A stretch of 46,093 bases of DNA from Sphingobium sp. CCH11-B1 (GCF_001556865.1 NZ_LSJY01000004.1:1-46093); one strand, 5' to 3'; shown: positions 17,379 through 25,851, counted from the first letter of the stretch. Numbers and translations: made by a program. The notes: generated from the letters alone by a model not told the origin.

Positions 17379-18461
17379 TTACAGCCCCTTCCCCGCCAGC
17401 GCGCGCTTCAGTTCTGTGGTGAGCGGCCCCATATCCTTGGGCGACGAGCCGTGCAGCAGGATTTCATCGGCGCCCGCGTCCAGAAAGGCCATTAGCTGGT
17501 CGGCGCACTGGGCTGCGGTCCCCACGGCAGCGCCTTCATCCAGCCATTGCTGCGGAATGAGACGACTGACATCGACCAGTTCCTGCCGTGTATAGGCCTG
17601 ATCCGCCGGCTTGCCGTTGAGGCCGGCGATTTTGGGATGGGCGCGGATATCCTCCAGCACCTTCGTGTCCCATCCATTGATGTCGACGATCAGGTCGCCA
17701 AAGCCGGGCAGTTCGAAATAAGTGATGGCGCGGCCGCCGACGACGGCCTCCTCCTCCTCCTTGGGCAGGTCCGGGGCGACGATGATATTGTGATAGATGC
17801 GCACGGACATGGGATCACGGCCGGCCTTTTCGGCCGCGTCGCGGACAATCTTCGCGCTGTTCTTCACCCCCTGCGCCGACACGAAGGGATGCAGCAGCAC
17901 GCCGTCGCAATGTTCGCCGGCAAATTCCAGGCTCTTGGGACCGATCGCGGTAAAGATGATCGGCGGCGGCGTGCCGCCATGACGATCGGTGAGGCTGATG
18001 GCGGGGAATTTGCCCAGCACGCCCTCATAATTGATCTTCTCGCCCGCCCAGAGACGCCGACAGATCGAGATCAGATCGGCCAGCCGTTCCATGGTGATCG
18101 GCGGCGAACCGAGCATTTTCATATAGGCCGGCACGGCCCGCGCGAACATCAGGCGGAACCGCTCCCCGCTCATCGCCTGCATCATGTCGGCGACACTGGC
18201 CGTGACCAGCGGGTGGCGCATCGTTGCGTACATGGTGCCAGTGATGCGGATCTTCGACGTGGCCTCGGCCACCGCGCCCGCCAGCACCGCCGGCTCCTTG
18301 AGCGCATAGCGTTCAGAAATCCACACGCAACCAAGGCCGATGCGCTCCGCTTCCTTCGCTTCGTCGATGCCGCGACGCGGATCGTTGACGCGGCCTGGCA
18401 GAATATAGGTGCCGAACTTGTCGAAAAGCGCCCGTGCGCCCGGTTCCACCGCTTCCGTCAT
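17379..18461 (-). CDS. LLM-class (probably F420-dependent) oxidoreductase 1
   Basis: 360-residue luciferase-like TIM-barrel protein. Typical features are the N-terminal strand FGTYILPGRV, GLGCVWISERY, the conserved RHPLVTASVADMMQAMS and SGERFRLMFARA segments, and C-terminal AADQLMAFLDAGADEILLHG-type helix-strand order. From memory it resembles the MSMEG_2249-type F420 group of actinobacteria; a profile search would confirm. F420 use is inferred from family and the F420 genes at 32578-37860. ATG 18461 is preferred over 18467 because AGAGG is 8 bases away. A perfect 18-bp dyad lies 56 bases upstream. Confidence 0.85.
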   Translation of the reverse strand: MTEAVEPGARALFDKFGTYILPGRVNDPRRGIDEAKEAERIGLGCVWISERYALKEPAVLAGAVAEATSKIRITGTMYATMRHPLVTASVADMMQAMSGERFRLMFARAVPAYMKMLGSPPITMERLADLISICRRLWAGEKINYEGVLGKFPAISLTDRHGGTPPPIIFTAIGPKSLEFAGEHCDGVLLHPFVSAQGVKNSAKIVRDAAEKAGRDPMSVRIYHNIIVAPDLPKEEEEAVVGGRAITYFELPGFGDLIVDINGWDTKVLEDIRAHPKIAGLNGKPADQAYTRQELVDVSRLIPQQWLDEGAAVGTAAQCADQLMAFLDAGADEILLHGSSPKDMGPLTTELKRALAGKGL

Positions 18462-18516
18462 TCCCATGTCCTCTCAAATATTTGCCATTGCATTGCCGTT
18501 GGGAGGAGCATTGGCA

Positions 18517-18534
18517 ACCTGTCAAACGACAGGT
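18517..18534. promoter_or_regulatory. Perfect regulon dyad ACCTGTC-AAAC-GACAGGT
   Basis: 18-bp perfect dyad overlapping the stop codon of the SnoaL-like gene and 56 bases upstream of the LLM start codon. It is the best copy of the recurring YCTRYC-N4-GAYAGG element. Symmetry and length resemble 18-20 bp targets of LuxR/GerE-type HTH proteins, which is suggestive only. Confidence 0.65.
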
Positions 18535-18977
18535 CCGGGGTGCACCTCGACATAGAGGCGGGTGAGCTTGAGCGCCGCGATTTTCCACTGACCGTCCCGA
18601 CGCACATAGCGTTCGGTATAATGGCCGAAACCGGTGATCGACTGGCCGCCGGGGATCGGGCATTTGCCCGGCGCCCAGACCACCCGGTCCTGCATCGCCG
18701 TGATCATGTCCGCCTCGTCGCCGCGCAGGTCGATCTCCGAGGAGTGGATTTGATGCGCCGACCGCGCATCGATGACCGCGGAGCGCACCTGCTCCAATAT
18801 CGCGGCGTGCCCGCTCATCGGCGGGTTGCCGGTATCCTCCTCGACGTCCAGCACCGCATCGGGAGTGAACAGAGAGAGAAATCCGTCCCAGTCCTTGGTA
18901 TCGAGAAAGCGGCAATAGCGCGCCTTCACGTTGCGGATCGCTTCATAGTCGAGCAACCTGGTCAGTTCTTCGCTCAT
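18522..18977 (-). CDS. SnoaL-like / NTF2-fold protein
   Basis: 151 residues of the SnoaL-like ring-hydroxylating-associated type: N-terminal LLDYEAIRNVKARYCRFLDTKDWDGFLSLFTPDAV, central HQIHSSEIDL, then GFGHYTERYVRRDGQWKIAALKLTRLY. The D/H positions typical of cyclase/isomerase members are partly present. Role unknown; could be an isomerase, dehydratase or substrate-binding partner. It starts 11 bases after the DUF1214 stop with GGAGG 5 bases before ATG, so it is in that operon. Confidence 0.82.
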   Translation of the reverse strand: MSEELTRLLDYEAIRNVKARYCRFLDTKDWDGFLSLFTPDAVLDVEEDTGNPPMSGHAAILEQVRSAVIDARSAHQIHSSEIDLRGDEADMITAMQDRVVWAPGKCPIPGGQSITGFGHYTERYVRRDGQWKIAALKLTRLYVEVHPGPVV

Positions 18978-18988
18978 TTAGTCCTCCA

Positions 18989-20302
18989 TCACCAGATGAT
19001 GCGCGTGTGCGCGCGGAGGGTGCGTTCGCGGATCGCTTCCGCGCGAGCATCCGGTGTCACCAGCGCGGTATCGGCGGGCAGATGGCTGCGCACGTCGGCC
19101 AGCTTGACTTTCTTCATCGTCGGTGTGGGCCGCTCGTCGGTATTGAACCAGCGCCCCTGTACCGCGCCGCTGGCATAACCCGACGTGTCCAGCCAATTGT
19201 GGACGCCAGGGTCGCGCGCGGAAATGACCGCACGGAAATAGCCGTCGCCATCGAGCACGGCTTGCGCCGCGTTGAGACTGGACTGGTTATGATACCAGTC
19301 GGTCGTCTCATAAAGTTCGTTGGTCAGTATCAGCGACCAGTAGTCGACCTCCTTGGGGATCTTCACCTCGGTAATCAGCGCCTCGTCATCGGCGAGTTCG
19401 TAAGCGCCCTCATAATAGGACTGTCGGGCAAGACCGGTCATCTGTGAGAAGTCGACCACCTTGAGCGTATTGATCAGCCCTTCGTCGCGCAGCTTCTGCA
19501 CCTTGTCTGGAAAGGCCAGCGCGCAGACGGCGGCCGTGGCGGGAATTTCGGCAAAGCGATGCGCCAGTTGCGCCAGCGTGGGGCGTCCCTTGGCGGCGTG
19601 ATCGGCGTCCAGGCGCACGATGCCGAAGCGCGGTTCGCGCTCGACGCCCCAGTCGCAGGCGACGATCCGAACCATCAGCTTCTCGGTCGCGGGTTTCAGT
19701 TCCCACCAGTCGCCATCATAGTCGGCCGGACGGGTCGGTGAGAGGATGACATCGAACGTCCCGTCAGCCCCGATATGCAGATCGTTGAAATCATTGGCGT
19801 CCTGCGCGGGATGATGCTGCCCTGTGCGCAGCGTGTCCGGGCCGAGCTGGGCCAGGATCATCATTCGTGTCGTGCCGCGATCGCCCCGGATGCGATAGGT
19901 GCCGCCCTTTTCGATCAGCGCCGCCTTGTAAATGGTGTCCGCATTGGGCTGAAAGATATTCTGGCAGATATTGAGTTCGGGTACGAAGATCGGGTGACTG
20001 CGATCATGCATGATCGCGTCGTTGCTCGTGCGCAGCACGCCCGACAACAGCAGCCGCATCGATTCCTGCATGACGCGGGGATCGCTGCGCAACCTTTCCG
20101 GGATACGATCGCGCATCAACTGGCCCAGCGGACGAAGCTGGTCGAGCAGATCTTCCCATTCGAAAATGCCGTTGTCGCTCATCTCATTCTCCACCATATT
20201 CTTCCGGTCGACGGCGGACGCCCGGGCGATCCCGCCCGGCAGCAAAAGCCCGGCGAGGACGGCTGGCAGCCCAGCGCAGATTTCCCGCCTAGTCTGTGGC
20301 AA
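18989..20302 (-). CDS. DUF1214-type protein with Tat-like signal and TTG start
   Basis: 437 residues from a TTG start at 20302 that has GAGG 7 bases upstream. The first ~30 residues read as a Tat-type signal (TRREICAGLPAVLAGLL then ARASA), placing the protein in the periplasm. An in-frame ATG at 20182 also has a good GGAG and would give a signal-less form, so both starts are possible. The body contains IYKAALIEKGGTYRI and a C-terminal domain like that of the 12921-14135 protein, with YWSLILTNELYE, SSLNAAQ and DPGVHNWLDTSGY. Enzymatic role unknown. It overlaps the phosphatase stop by 14 bases. Confidence 0.75.
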   Translation of the reverse strand: MPQTRREICAGLPAVLAGLLLPGGIARASAVDRKNMVENEMSDNGIFEWEDLLDQLRPLGQLMRDRIPERLRSDPRVMQESMRLLLSGVLRTSNDAIMHDRSHPIFVPELNICQNIFQPNADTIYKAALIEKGGTYRIRGDRGTTRMMILAQLGPDTLRTGQHHPAQDANDFNDLHIGADGTFDVILSPTRPADYDGDWWELKPATEKLMVRIVACDWGVEREPRFGIVRLDADHAAKGRPTLAQLAHRFAEIPATAAVCALAFPDKVQKLRDEGLINTLKVVDFSQMTGLARQSYYEGAYELADDEALITEVKIPKEVDYWSLILTNELYETTDWYHNQSSLNAAQAVLDGDGYFRAVISARDPGVHNWLDTSGYASGAVQGRWFNTDERPTPTMKKVKLADVRSHLPADTALVTPDARAEAIRERTLRAHTRIIW

Positions 20303-21053
20303 GCAATTGCCTCAGCGCAGCACGCCGTTCCGCGTCGACGCCTGCCGCCTCGAAATACCCTTCAATGCCGCCCCATCGCGTCGCGACCATATCGAGCGCG
20401 CTCAGGAGAAAATCATCCTGAACGCCGATCAGGATGGCCACCATGTCGTCGGGCGGCACGAAGCCGAAGGTGTTTTGCAGATCGCGCTTGAGATGACCCG
20501 ACACGCGCAGATTCTGGCCGAATATGTCGGACTTGCGATAATCCTCCATAATCATGGGACGCGGCACGGCGAGCAGGTCGAGGAACAGGGCGACGACGAC
20601 GCCGGTCCGGTCCTTACCCGCGGTGCAATGGACCAGCATCGGCGTGTCCTGCGCCAGCAGCGCATCGACCATCCGCGACAGGTGTGGCAGAAAGGCCTGC
20701 GGCATGAGGCCATAATTGTGCGTCATCACCTCGACGGCGCGCGCGGCGGTCGGCTCACGACCGAGCGACAGCCACATGTCCTCGCCCTGCGCGCGCAGGT
20801 CGGTGTTCATGTCGAGGTCGAGCATACGGCAATCCGGGCCGCACCAGCCATGCGGCGCCGCATCCCTTTCGATCGTCGATCGGAGGTCCGCCACCGAGCG
20901 GAAGCCCAGATCCGACAGCTCCGCATGATGATCCTCGAAGAAACTCGCCGGCCCTTCGGAGCGGAACAGGATGCCGGACCGGACCTGCCCTCCGTCCGCG
21001 GTCGGCAGGCCTCCAATGTCGCGGAAATTGAGGCGGGACAGGGCGATGGTCAT
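20289..21053 (-). CDS. Tyrosine-protein phosphatase-like protein (Y_phosphatase3 type)
   Basis: 254 residues with the cysteine-phosphatase signature VHCTAGKDRTG (Cys143, Arg149) and the N-terminal LNFRDIGGL motif of the bacterial MptpB/Y_phosphatase3 group. Activity would be on phosphotyrosine, phosphoinositides or small phosphoesters. It lies in the middle of a catabolic operon, 4 bases from the VOC gene and overlapping the DUF1214 gene, so it may work on a phosphorylated pathway intermediate (compare the kinase at 16246) rather than in signalling; that is inference. Confidence 0.9.
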   Translation of the reverse strand: MTIALSRLNFRDIGGLPTADGGQVRSGILFRSEGPASFFEDHHAELSDLGFRSVADLRSTIERDAAPHGWCGPDCRMLDLDMNTDLRAQGEDMWLSLGREPTAARAVEVMTHNYGLMPQAFLPHLSRMVDALLAQDTPMLVHCTAGKDRTGVVVALFLDLLAVPRPMIMEDYRKSDIFGQNLRVSGHLKRDLQNTFGFVPPDDMVAILIGVQDDFLLSALDMVATRWGGIEGYFEAAGVDAERRAALRQLLATD

Positions 21054-21057
21054 ACAG

Positions 21058-21570
21058 TCAGTCCTTCACGGGCGGATAGGTAGGGACGACGGCATGCATC
21101 TGCGCCAGAAGGTCGGGCGCCATCCAGACATGCTCGACATAATGGCCCAGCGTCGCGCGCTCGTCTGTGTAGATATAGCGCAGCGAGTCGCCCAGCGCGC
21201 CTTCGAACACGACCGGGTGCCGCGTCAGGTCGAGCGAAGCGACATGGGCGTCCCAATGGGCAAGCGGTCCGTCGATCCGGGTCGCGACATGATGAAAGCG
21301 AATGGCCAGATCGTTGCCCTCGGGCAGAAAATCGCTGAACAAGGGGGCCGTGTCGCCCACCGGCTCGATCAGTTCGACCTCGACGCCGCCGACCACTGCT
21401 AGCGCGATCTTGAGCACCGGCTTGCCGGTCGGATCTTCGCCGGGCTGGATGTTCGATAATTCGAAGAAGCCAGGCGTGCCATAAGCGTCCTTGAGCGCGG
21501 CCATCGCCGCGTCGAGATCGTTGGTGACATAGGCGACCTGGCAATGCTGGCTGTTGGGCCGGGCGAACAT
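21058..21570 (-). CDS. VOC (glyoxalase/dioxygenase superfamily) protein
   Basis: 170-residue VOC-fold protein with a first module HCQVAYVTNDLDAAMAALKDAYG and metal-ligand candidates His9 and Glu (VEVELIEPVG), then a second module with RFHHVATRI and a late YVEHVWM. It resembles the glyoxalase_4/methylmalonyl-CoA-epimerase-like group; the exact reaction is not assigned. GGAG lies 6 bases before ATG. It is upstream of the phosphatase gene in the same operon. Confidence 0.82.
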   Translation of the reverse strand: MFARPNSQHCQVAYVTNDLDAAMAALKDAYGTPGFFELSNIQPGEDPTGKPVLKIALAVVGGVEVELIEPVGDTAPLFSDFLPEGNDLAIRFHHVATRIDGPLAHWDAHVASLDLTRHPVVFEGALGDSLRYIYTDERATLGHYVEHVWMAPDLLAQMHAVVPTYPPVKD

Positions 21571-21633
21571 GGATATCTCCTGCTAATATCGACAATCAGG
21601 CCGTAAAAGCCCGGCGCGGCACCTGCCGCTCGG

Positions 21634-22425
21634 TCAGTTGGCGGACATCTTGCCGCCGTCCACGACCAGCGTGTCGCCGGTGTGGTAGGCCGCCATATCG
21701 CTCGCGAGATAGACGACCGCGCCTTCCAGATCGGACGGCTTGCCCGCCCGCCCGAGCGGGGCCTTCGCTGCGACCACGTCTGCGATCATCCTGCCGACCT
21801 CCGGATCGGCAAATGTCATTTCGGTTTCGATGAAACCCGGCGCGATGACGTTGCAGCGCACGCCGATCGGACCGAGTTCGGCCGCCAGCGCCTTGCCAAG
21901 GGCGTTGAGCGCGCCCTTGGCAATGCCGTAATGGGCCATGGTCGGCACACCCTGGAAGATCGAGCCGCTGCCGCAGATGATCAGCGAACCGCCCGGGTCG
22001 CCGGCTTCCGCGCGCGCCTTCATGTGCCGCGCACCCTCCCGCAGGGTGAAGACGGCGCCATCGAGATTGACGTCGATCAGCTTGCGATAGGTGGCGACGT
22101 CCATGTCGGTGAACGGCACCCGGCTGGCGACGCCTGCATTGGCGACCACCGTGTCGACCCGGCCCATTGCATCGAGCGCGCGGGCGAAGCCGGCGACGAT
22201 CGCGGGCTCGCTGGACACATCGACGACATCGGCGAAGACCCGCACCCCATGCGCGCGCAATGCGGCCGCCGCCTCTTCATTCTTGTCGGCGCGCCGCCCC
22301 CAGAGGACGACGTCGCTGCCGGCACGGGCAAGACCGCGGGCAAAGCCGAAACCCAGCCCCGAATTGGCGCCCGTGACCAGCGCCACCTTGCCGCTCAGAT
22401 CGAACAGATTTTCCGGCACGTCCAT
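21634..22425 (-). CDS. SDR-family oxidoreductase
   Basis: 263-residue short-chain dehydrogenase/reductase: TGANSGLG motif, VANAGV, catalytic YGIAK and C-terminal GDTLVVDGGK. The start at 22425 follows GGGAGA; the longer frame to 22470 has no such signal. The Arg after strand two (VLWGRRADK) suggests NADP(H). It heads the 18.5-22.4 kb block after the AraC gene, with a large inverted repeat (22505-22536) between. One of three SDRs in the window, presumably for alcohol/ketone steps. Confidence 0.9.
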   Translation of the reverse strand: MDVPENLFDLSGKVALVTGANSGLGFGFARGLARAGSDVVLWGRRADKNEEAAAALRAHGVRVFADVVDVSSEPAIVAGFARALDAMGRVDTVVANAGVASRVPFTDMDVATYRKLIDVNLDGAVFTLREGARHMKARAEAGDPGGSLIICGSGSIFQGVPTMAHYGIAKGALNALGKALAAELGPIGVRCNVIAPGFIETEMTFADPEVGRMIADVVAAKAPLGRAGKPSDLEGAVVYLASDMAAYHTGDTLVVDGGKMSAN

Positions 22426-22504
22426 TCTCCCGATGGCCGCTCGAACGGCGGCGGCGCTTTGGCGCAACATTGCTGGCGACCGGGCCGATGAACAAGCGGC
22501 CCCA

Positions 22505-22536
22505 GTTTCGCGATCGTGCCAATGCCATCGCGAAAC
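22505..22536. repeat. 10-bp perfect inverted repeat
   Basis: GTTTCGCGAT (22505-22514) and ATCGCGAAAC (22527-22536) around 12 bases, between the AraC stop and the SDR start. It is either a terminator-like hairpin for the AraC gene (no T-tract) or an operator for the SDR operon. Confidence 0.5.
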
Positions 22537-22546
22537 GGCCCTGGCT

Positions 22547-23425
22547 TCAATGCATCACGCCCTCTCGGAATTGCCGCGGCGTCAGTCCGGTCGCCTTGCG
22601 GAAGGCCGCCGAAAAGGCGGCCGCGCTGTCGAAGCCGCAATCCCAGGCGATGACCTTGATCGCCGGACCGGCCCGACGCAGCAACTGCTTCGCCCGGTCG
22701 ATCTTGCGGTCGGCGACGTAGCGCGTGAGCGTCTGCCCAGTGGCGATCTTGAACTGGCGGAAGAAATGGCGGGTGGAGAGGCCGCATTCGGCCGCCAGTT
22801 CGGCGACGGACGGGGGTTTCCCCGGCTGTTCGACGCGATCCTCGATGCGTTGAAGCTGGGTTCGGGACATGCCGCCTCCTCCCGTTCCGCCATCGCGCGC
22901 CGAACCACGCAGATAGCGCTGCAATTCGATCGCAGCCTGAAGCCATATCGCCTGCGTTAGCATCTCGCTGCAAAAGCCGGGTTGCGCAATCTCGCCGGCG
23001 ATACGCCGCAGCGCCTCGCGCACAGTCGGACTGCGCACGTCGAGCGAAGCCTGCAACGCGTCGCTCGACAGGTCCGGCCCGTCATGATCGAAGCCCATCC
23101 CGTCGAAGCCGCAGCATATGGATGTCTGCTCACCCTCGCCCCACTCGGTATGCAGTTCGCTTCGCGCCGGAACGAACAGCACGTCGCCCAGGGCGCTGGC
23201 CCTGCCCTGTTCCATCCCGCCATAACCGCCGCAAGGACGACCCGGGCGAGGGGATAGCGCAAGATCGAGAAAGCTGCGCGGCGACGAAAAGACCCCGCCC
23301 TGCTGGCCGCGGAAGCGATAATGATGCAATTCCATCACGACGCCGGGCAGCGCGATCCGACCCCGGACCGTGCATTCCATGGTCGGCGTGACGGGCAGAT
23401 CATAGACGTGGGAAACAGCGTTCAT
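22547..23425 (-). CDS. AraC-family transcriptional regulator
   Basis: 292 residues, same length and architecture as the regulator at 6097-6975: sensor half with GDVLFVPARSELH, then an AraC DNA-binding domain (GLSTRHFFRQFKIATG and AWDCGFDSAAAFSAAFRKATG). ATG 23425 has AGAGG 4-5 bases upstream; the longer frame to 23494 does not. It sits at the head of the long minus-strand catabolic block and is divergent from a sulfotransferase gene, so it is a good candidate regulator for either. Confidence 0.9.
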   Translation of the reverse strand: MNAVSHVYDLPVTPTMECTVRGRIALPGVVMELHHYRFRGQQGGVFSSPRSFLDLALSPRPGRPCGGYGGMEQGRASALGDVLFVPARSELHTEWGEGEQTSICCGFDGMGFDHDGPDLSSDALQASLDVRSPTVREALRRIAGEIAQPGFCSEMLTQAIWLQAAIELQRYLRGSARDGGTGGGGMSRTQLQRIEDRVEQPGKPPSVAELAAECGLSTRHFFRQFKIATGQTLTRYVADRKIDRAKQLLRRAGPAIKVIAWDCGFDSAAAFSAAFRKATGLTPRQFREGVMH

Positions 23426-23576
23426 CCAACCTCTCCGAACAGTTTCGCCTGTCGCGATACCATCGCTGCATAGCATGGCGCTTTTGGGGACCATTTGGCG
23501 CAGCGGCGATGGCTACGCACCTTGCGGAAGAAAGGGTCCGCGCTTTTAGATGGCGCATCGAGAAGAGGAGAGCGAC

Positions 23577-24866
23577 ATGGGCAGTGCCGGGCAGGAAGAG
23601 GCCGCGCGCCGTAACATCATCGACATTACCGACCTGCATCACCCCGTGCTAACCGATGTCCAGAAGCAGGTAATCGCCGGGGCCGAAGCGGCGGCGGACC
23701 AGATCGTGCTGAAGCCGACCGCAATCCTGGCTGCGGCGCAGGCGCAGACCGGGCTGTCGGATTTCGGCGCGGAGGATTTTCGCGAGCGGCTGGCCGTCTG
23801 GTGCCAGGCGGTGGACGAGGACGACAACGCATCCGCCGTCACGCGCGCCAACCTGTTCCAGATGATGATCCGCTTCGCCGCGACCCGCCTGCGGATCGAG
23901 GACATGGTGAAGCGCCACCCGGAGATATTGGACATCCAGATCGACCGGCCGATCATCGTCGCGGGCCTTCCCCGATCGGGCACGACGCATCTGCTCGGCC
24001 TGCTGTCGGCCGATCGCCGCTTCCGCTCGCTGCCCTGGTGGGAAGCGATCGCGCCGGTTCCCGCCCCGGACGAAACCCCGACGGACGAAGACAGCAATCC
24101 GCGCTGGACCAAGGCGGAACAGGGCTGGCGGATGATGGAATCAATCCTGCCTTATATGGCGATCATGCACGAATTTTCGCCCGATCATATCAGCGAGGAT
24201 ATCGAGCTTCAGGCGGTCGATTTCTCCTCCTATCTGATCGAGTGGCTGGCGCATGTGCCGCGCTGGCGCGACTATTATCTGAGCCACGACCAGTCGGGCA
24301 CCTATGCCTATCTGAAGAAGGGCCTCCAGGTCCTGACCTTCCTGAACGGACCGAACCGATGGGTCATCAAATGCCCGCAGCATATGGAGCAGTTGCCCGC
24401 CCTCTATAAGACCTTTCCCGACGCTACCTTCGTCCTGACCCATCGCGATCCGGTCGGGTCCATCCGGTCCCAGCTCACCATGTACAGCTATGCGGCGCGC
24501 ATGTTCCGCAAGACGATCGATATTCAAGAGCCGCTCGGCTACTGGCCCGACCGCTATGAAAAGCTGCTCCGCGCCTGTGTGCGGGATCGCCACATCCTGC
24601 CCCCCGACCAGACGATCGACGTCTATTTTCATGACTGGATCAGGAATCCCGATCCGATCCTGAAGGAGATTTATCGCATTGCCGGCATCCCGCTGACCGA
24701 TGAGGCTCTAGCCGACCTGCACGACTATCTGGCCGAACATGGCGAGCAGGCCAAGGGCAAGATCGTCTACGATTTGGAGCGCGATTTCCATGTGACCGGC
24801 GAGGAATTGCGCCGCCCGTTCGCTTTCTATTTCGAGCGGTTCCCGGTGCAGGTCGAGGTGAAATAG
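23577..24866 (+). CDS. Sulfotransferase-family protein (PAPS-dependent type)
   Basis: 429 residues with phosphosulfate-binding loop GLPRSGTT at 130-137, TGLSDFGAEDF in the N-terminal helical domain, WVIKCPQHMEQLP and the 3'-phosphate region LTHRDPVGSIRSQL. It is a divergent relative of the 14934-16121 protein. GAGGAG lies 7 bases before ATG 23577; the longer frame starts at 23550 without support. It opens a plus-strand run with the ferredoxin and SnoaL-like genes. Acceptor unknown. Confidence 0.87.
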   Translation: MGSAGQEEAARRNIIDITDLHHPVLTDVQKQVIAGAEAAADQIVLKPTAILAAAQAQTGLSDFGAEDFRERLAVWCQAVDEDDNASAVTRANLFQMMIRFAATRLRIEDMVKRHPEILDIQIDRPIIVAGLPRSGTTHLLGLLSADRRFRSLPWWEAIAPVPAPDETPTDEDSNPRWTKAEQGWRMMESILPYMAIMHEFSPDHISEDIELQAVDFSSYLIEWLAHVPRWRDYYLSHDQSGTYAYLKKGLQVLTFLNGPNRWVIKCPQHMEQLPALYKTFPDATFVLTHRDPVGSIRSQLTMYSYAARMFRKTIDIQEPLGYWPDRYEKLLRACVRDRHILPPDQTIDVYFHDWIRNPDPILKEIYRIAGIPLTDEALADLHDYLAEHGEQAKGKIVYDLERDFHVTGEELRRPFAFYFERFPVQVEVK

Positions 24867-24878
24867 CAGAGTTCACGA

Positions 24879-24894
24879 CCTGCCTTTCGACAGG
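24879..24894. promoter_or_regulatory. Regulon dyad CCTGCC-TTTC-GACAGG
   Basis: One-mismatch dyad with a 4-base spacer between the sulfotransferase stop and the ferredoxin start, 62 bases upstream of the latter. Followed by ATAGAAAT; compare GATAGGAT at 43723. Confidence 0.55.
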
Positions 24895-24956
24895 ATAGAA
24901 ATCACCGCCCCCTGATTAGAACGGGGTATTACTTTCGATTCCACCAGAGGAATGCC

Positions 24957-25274
24957 ATGCCCGAATTGAATGTCATTACCCGTGACGGCGCACAGCAGAC
25001 GATCAATGCATCCGCGGATAGCTCGGTAATGGAAGCCATAAGAGATTCCGGTTTCGATGAGTTGCTGGCGCTGTGTGGCGGCTGCTGTTCCTGCGCGACA
25101 TGCCATGTCTATGTCGACCCCGCCTTCGCTCAATCCCTGCCCCCGGTATCGGACGACGAAAGCGATCTGCTGGATGGATCGCCGCACCGCAACGACTATT
25201 CACGCCTGTCCTGTCAGGTCATGATGACGGAAGCCCTATCGGGCCTTACGATCACCATCGCTCCTGAAGACTGA
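24957..25274 (+). CDS. [2Fe-2S] ferredoxin, adrenodoxin/putidaredoxin type
   Basis: 105 residues. Cluster ligands are C40, C46, C49 (C-x5-C-x2-C in [14 protein letters not shown]) and C86 in LSCQV, with two additional cysteines (C43, C44) inside the loop. This class donates electrons to P450s and some Rieske oxygenases. No ferredoxin reductase is in the window, so the reductase must be encoded elsewhere. Likely partners by position are the Rieske pair at 26584-28610 or the P450 at 936. Confidence 0.95.
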   Translation: MPELNVITRDGAQQTINASADSSVMEAIRDSGFDELLALCGGCCSCATCHVYVDPAFAQSLPPVSDDESDLLDGSPHRNDYSRLSCQVMMTEALSGLTITIAPED

Positions 25275-25312
25275 GCACAACACCAATCCTGAATGTATGA
25301 GAGAGGACTATC

Positions 25313-25816
25313 GTGGCCTGGAAAGAAGATATTCGTGAACAGCTGGACGTGTCGGATTCGACCGTGCTGACCGACAAGCAGAAGCAGATGGTCAAGCATT
25401 GGACCGACCTGCAGGAAACCCTGAACGCCGGCGATTTTGACGGCATGGATCGGTTTTTCCATCCCGATTTCCGGTACGGCAACCCCAACCGGCCGGATCT
25501 GGGCACCTATGAAGAGTGGAAGACCTCGCCGGTCGCGCTCTACAAGACCTTCTTCCCCGCCGCTTACAAGACCATCGACGCGGTCGGCAAGGGCGACGAC
25601 GAGATCTGGATCTACGCCACCCACTATTGCAAGCATGTCGGCGGTCCCTATATGGGCGTGCAGCCGACCGGCAACGAGTTCCAGGTGAACTGGTTCTCGA
25701 TCGTCAAGTTCAAGGACGACAAGATCGTCAGCATCTTCAGCATTTCCGACGTGCTGACCATGCTGAAAGACATCGGCGTAGTGGAAGTCCCTCAGCCGGT
25801 CGACCCCTACAAGTAA
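25313..25816 (+). CDS. SnoaL-like protein
   Basis: 167 residues starting at GTG 25313 with GAGAGG upstream. The SnoaL-like pattern is clear: VKHWTDLQETLNAGDFDGMDRFFHPDF, a central YATHYCKHVGGPYMG, then VNWFSIVKFKDDKIVSIFSISD. Members are cyclases or hydrolase/isomerase-like; the reaction is unknown. It follows the ferredoxin by 38 bases, probably on one transcript, and converges on a TetR gene. Confidence 0.82.
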   Translation: MAWKEDIREQLDVSDSTVLTDKQKQMVKHWTDLQETLNAGDFDGMDRFFHPDFRYGNPNRPDLGTYEEWKTSPVALYKTFFPAAYKTIDAVGKGDDEIWIYATHYCKHVGGPYMGVQPTGNEFQVNWFSIVKFKDDKIVSIFSISDVLTMLKDIGVVEVPQPVDPYK

Positions 25817-25851
25817 ACAACAGATGTGCTACTGTTCTTCTTCCGCTCCGG

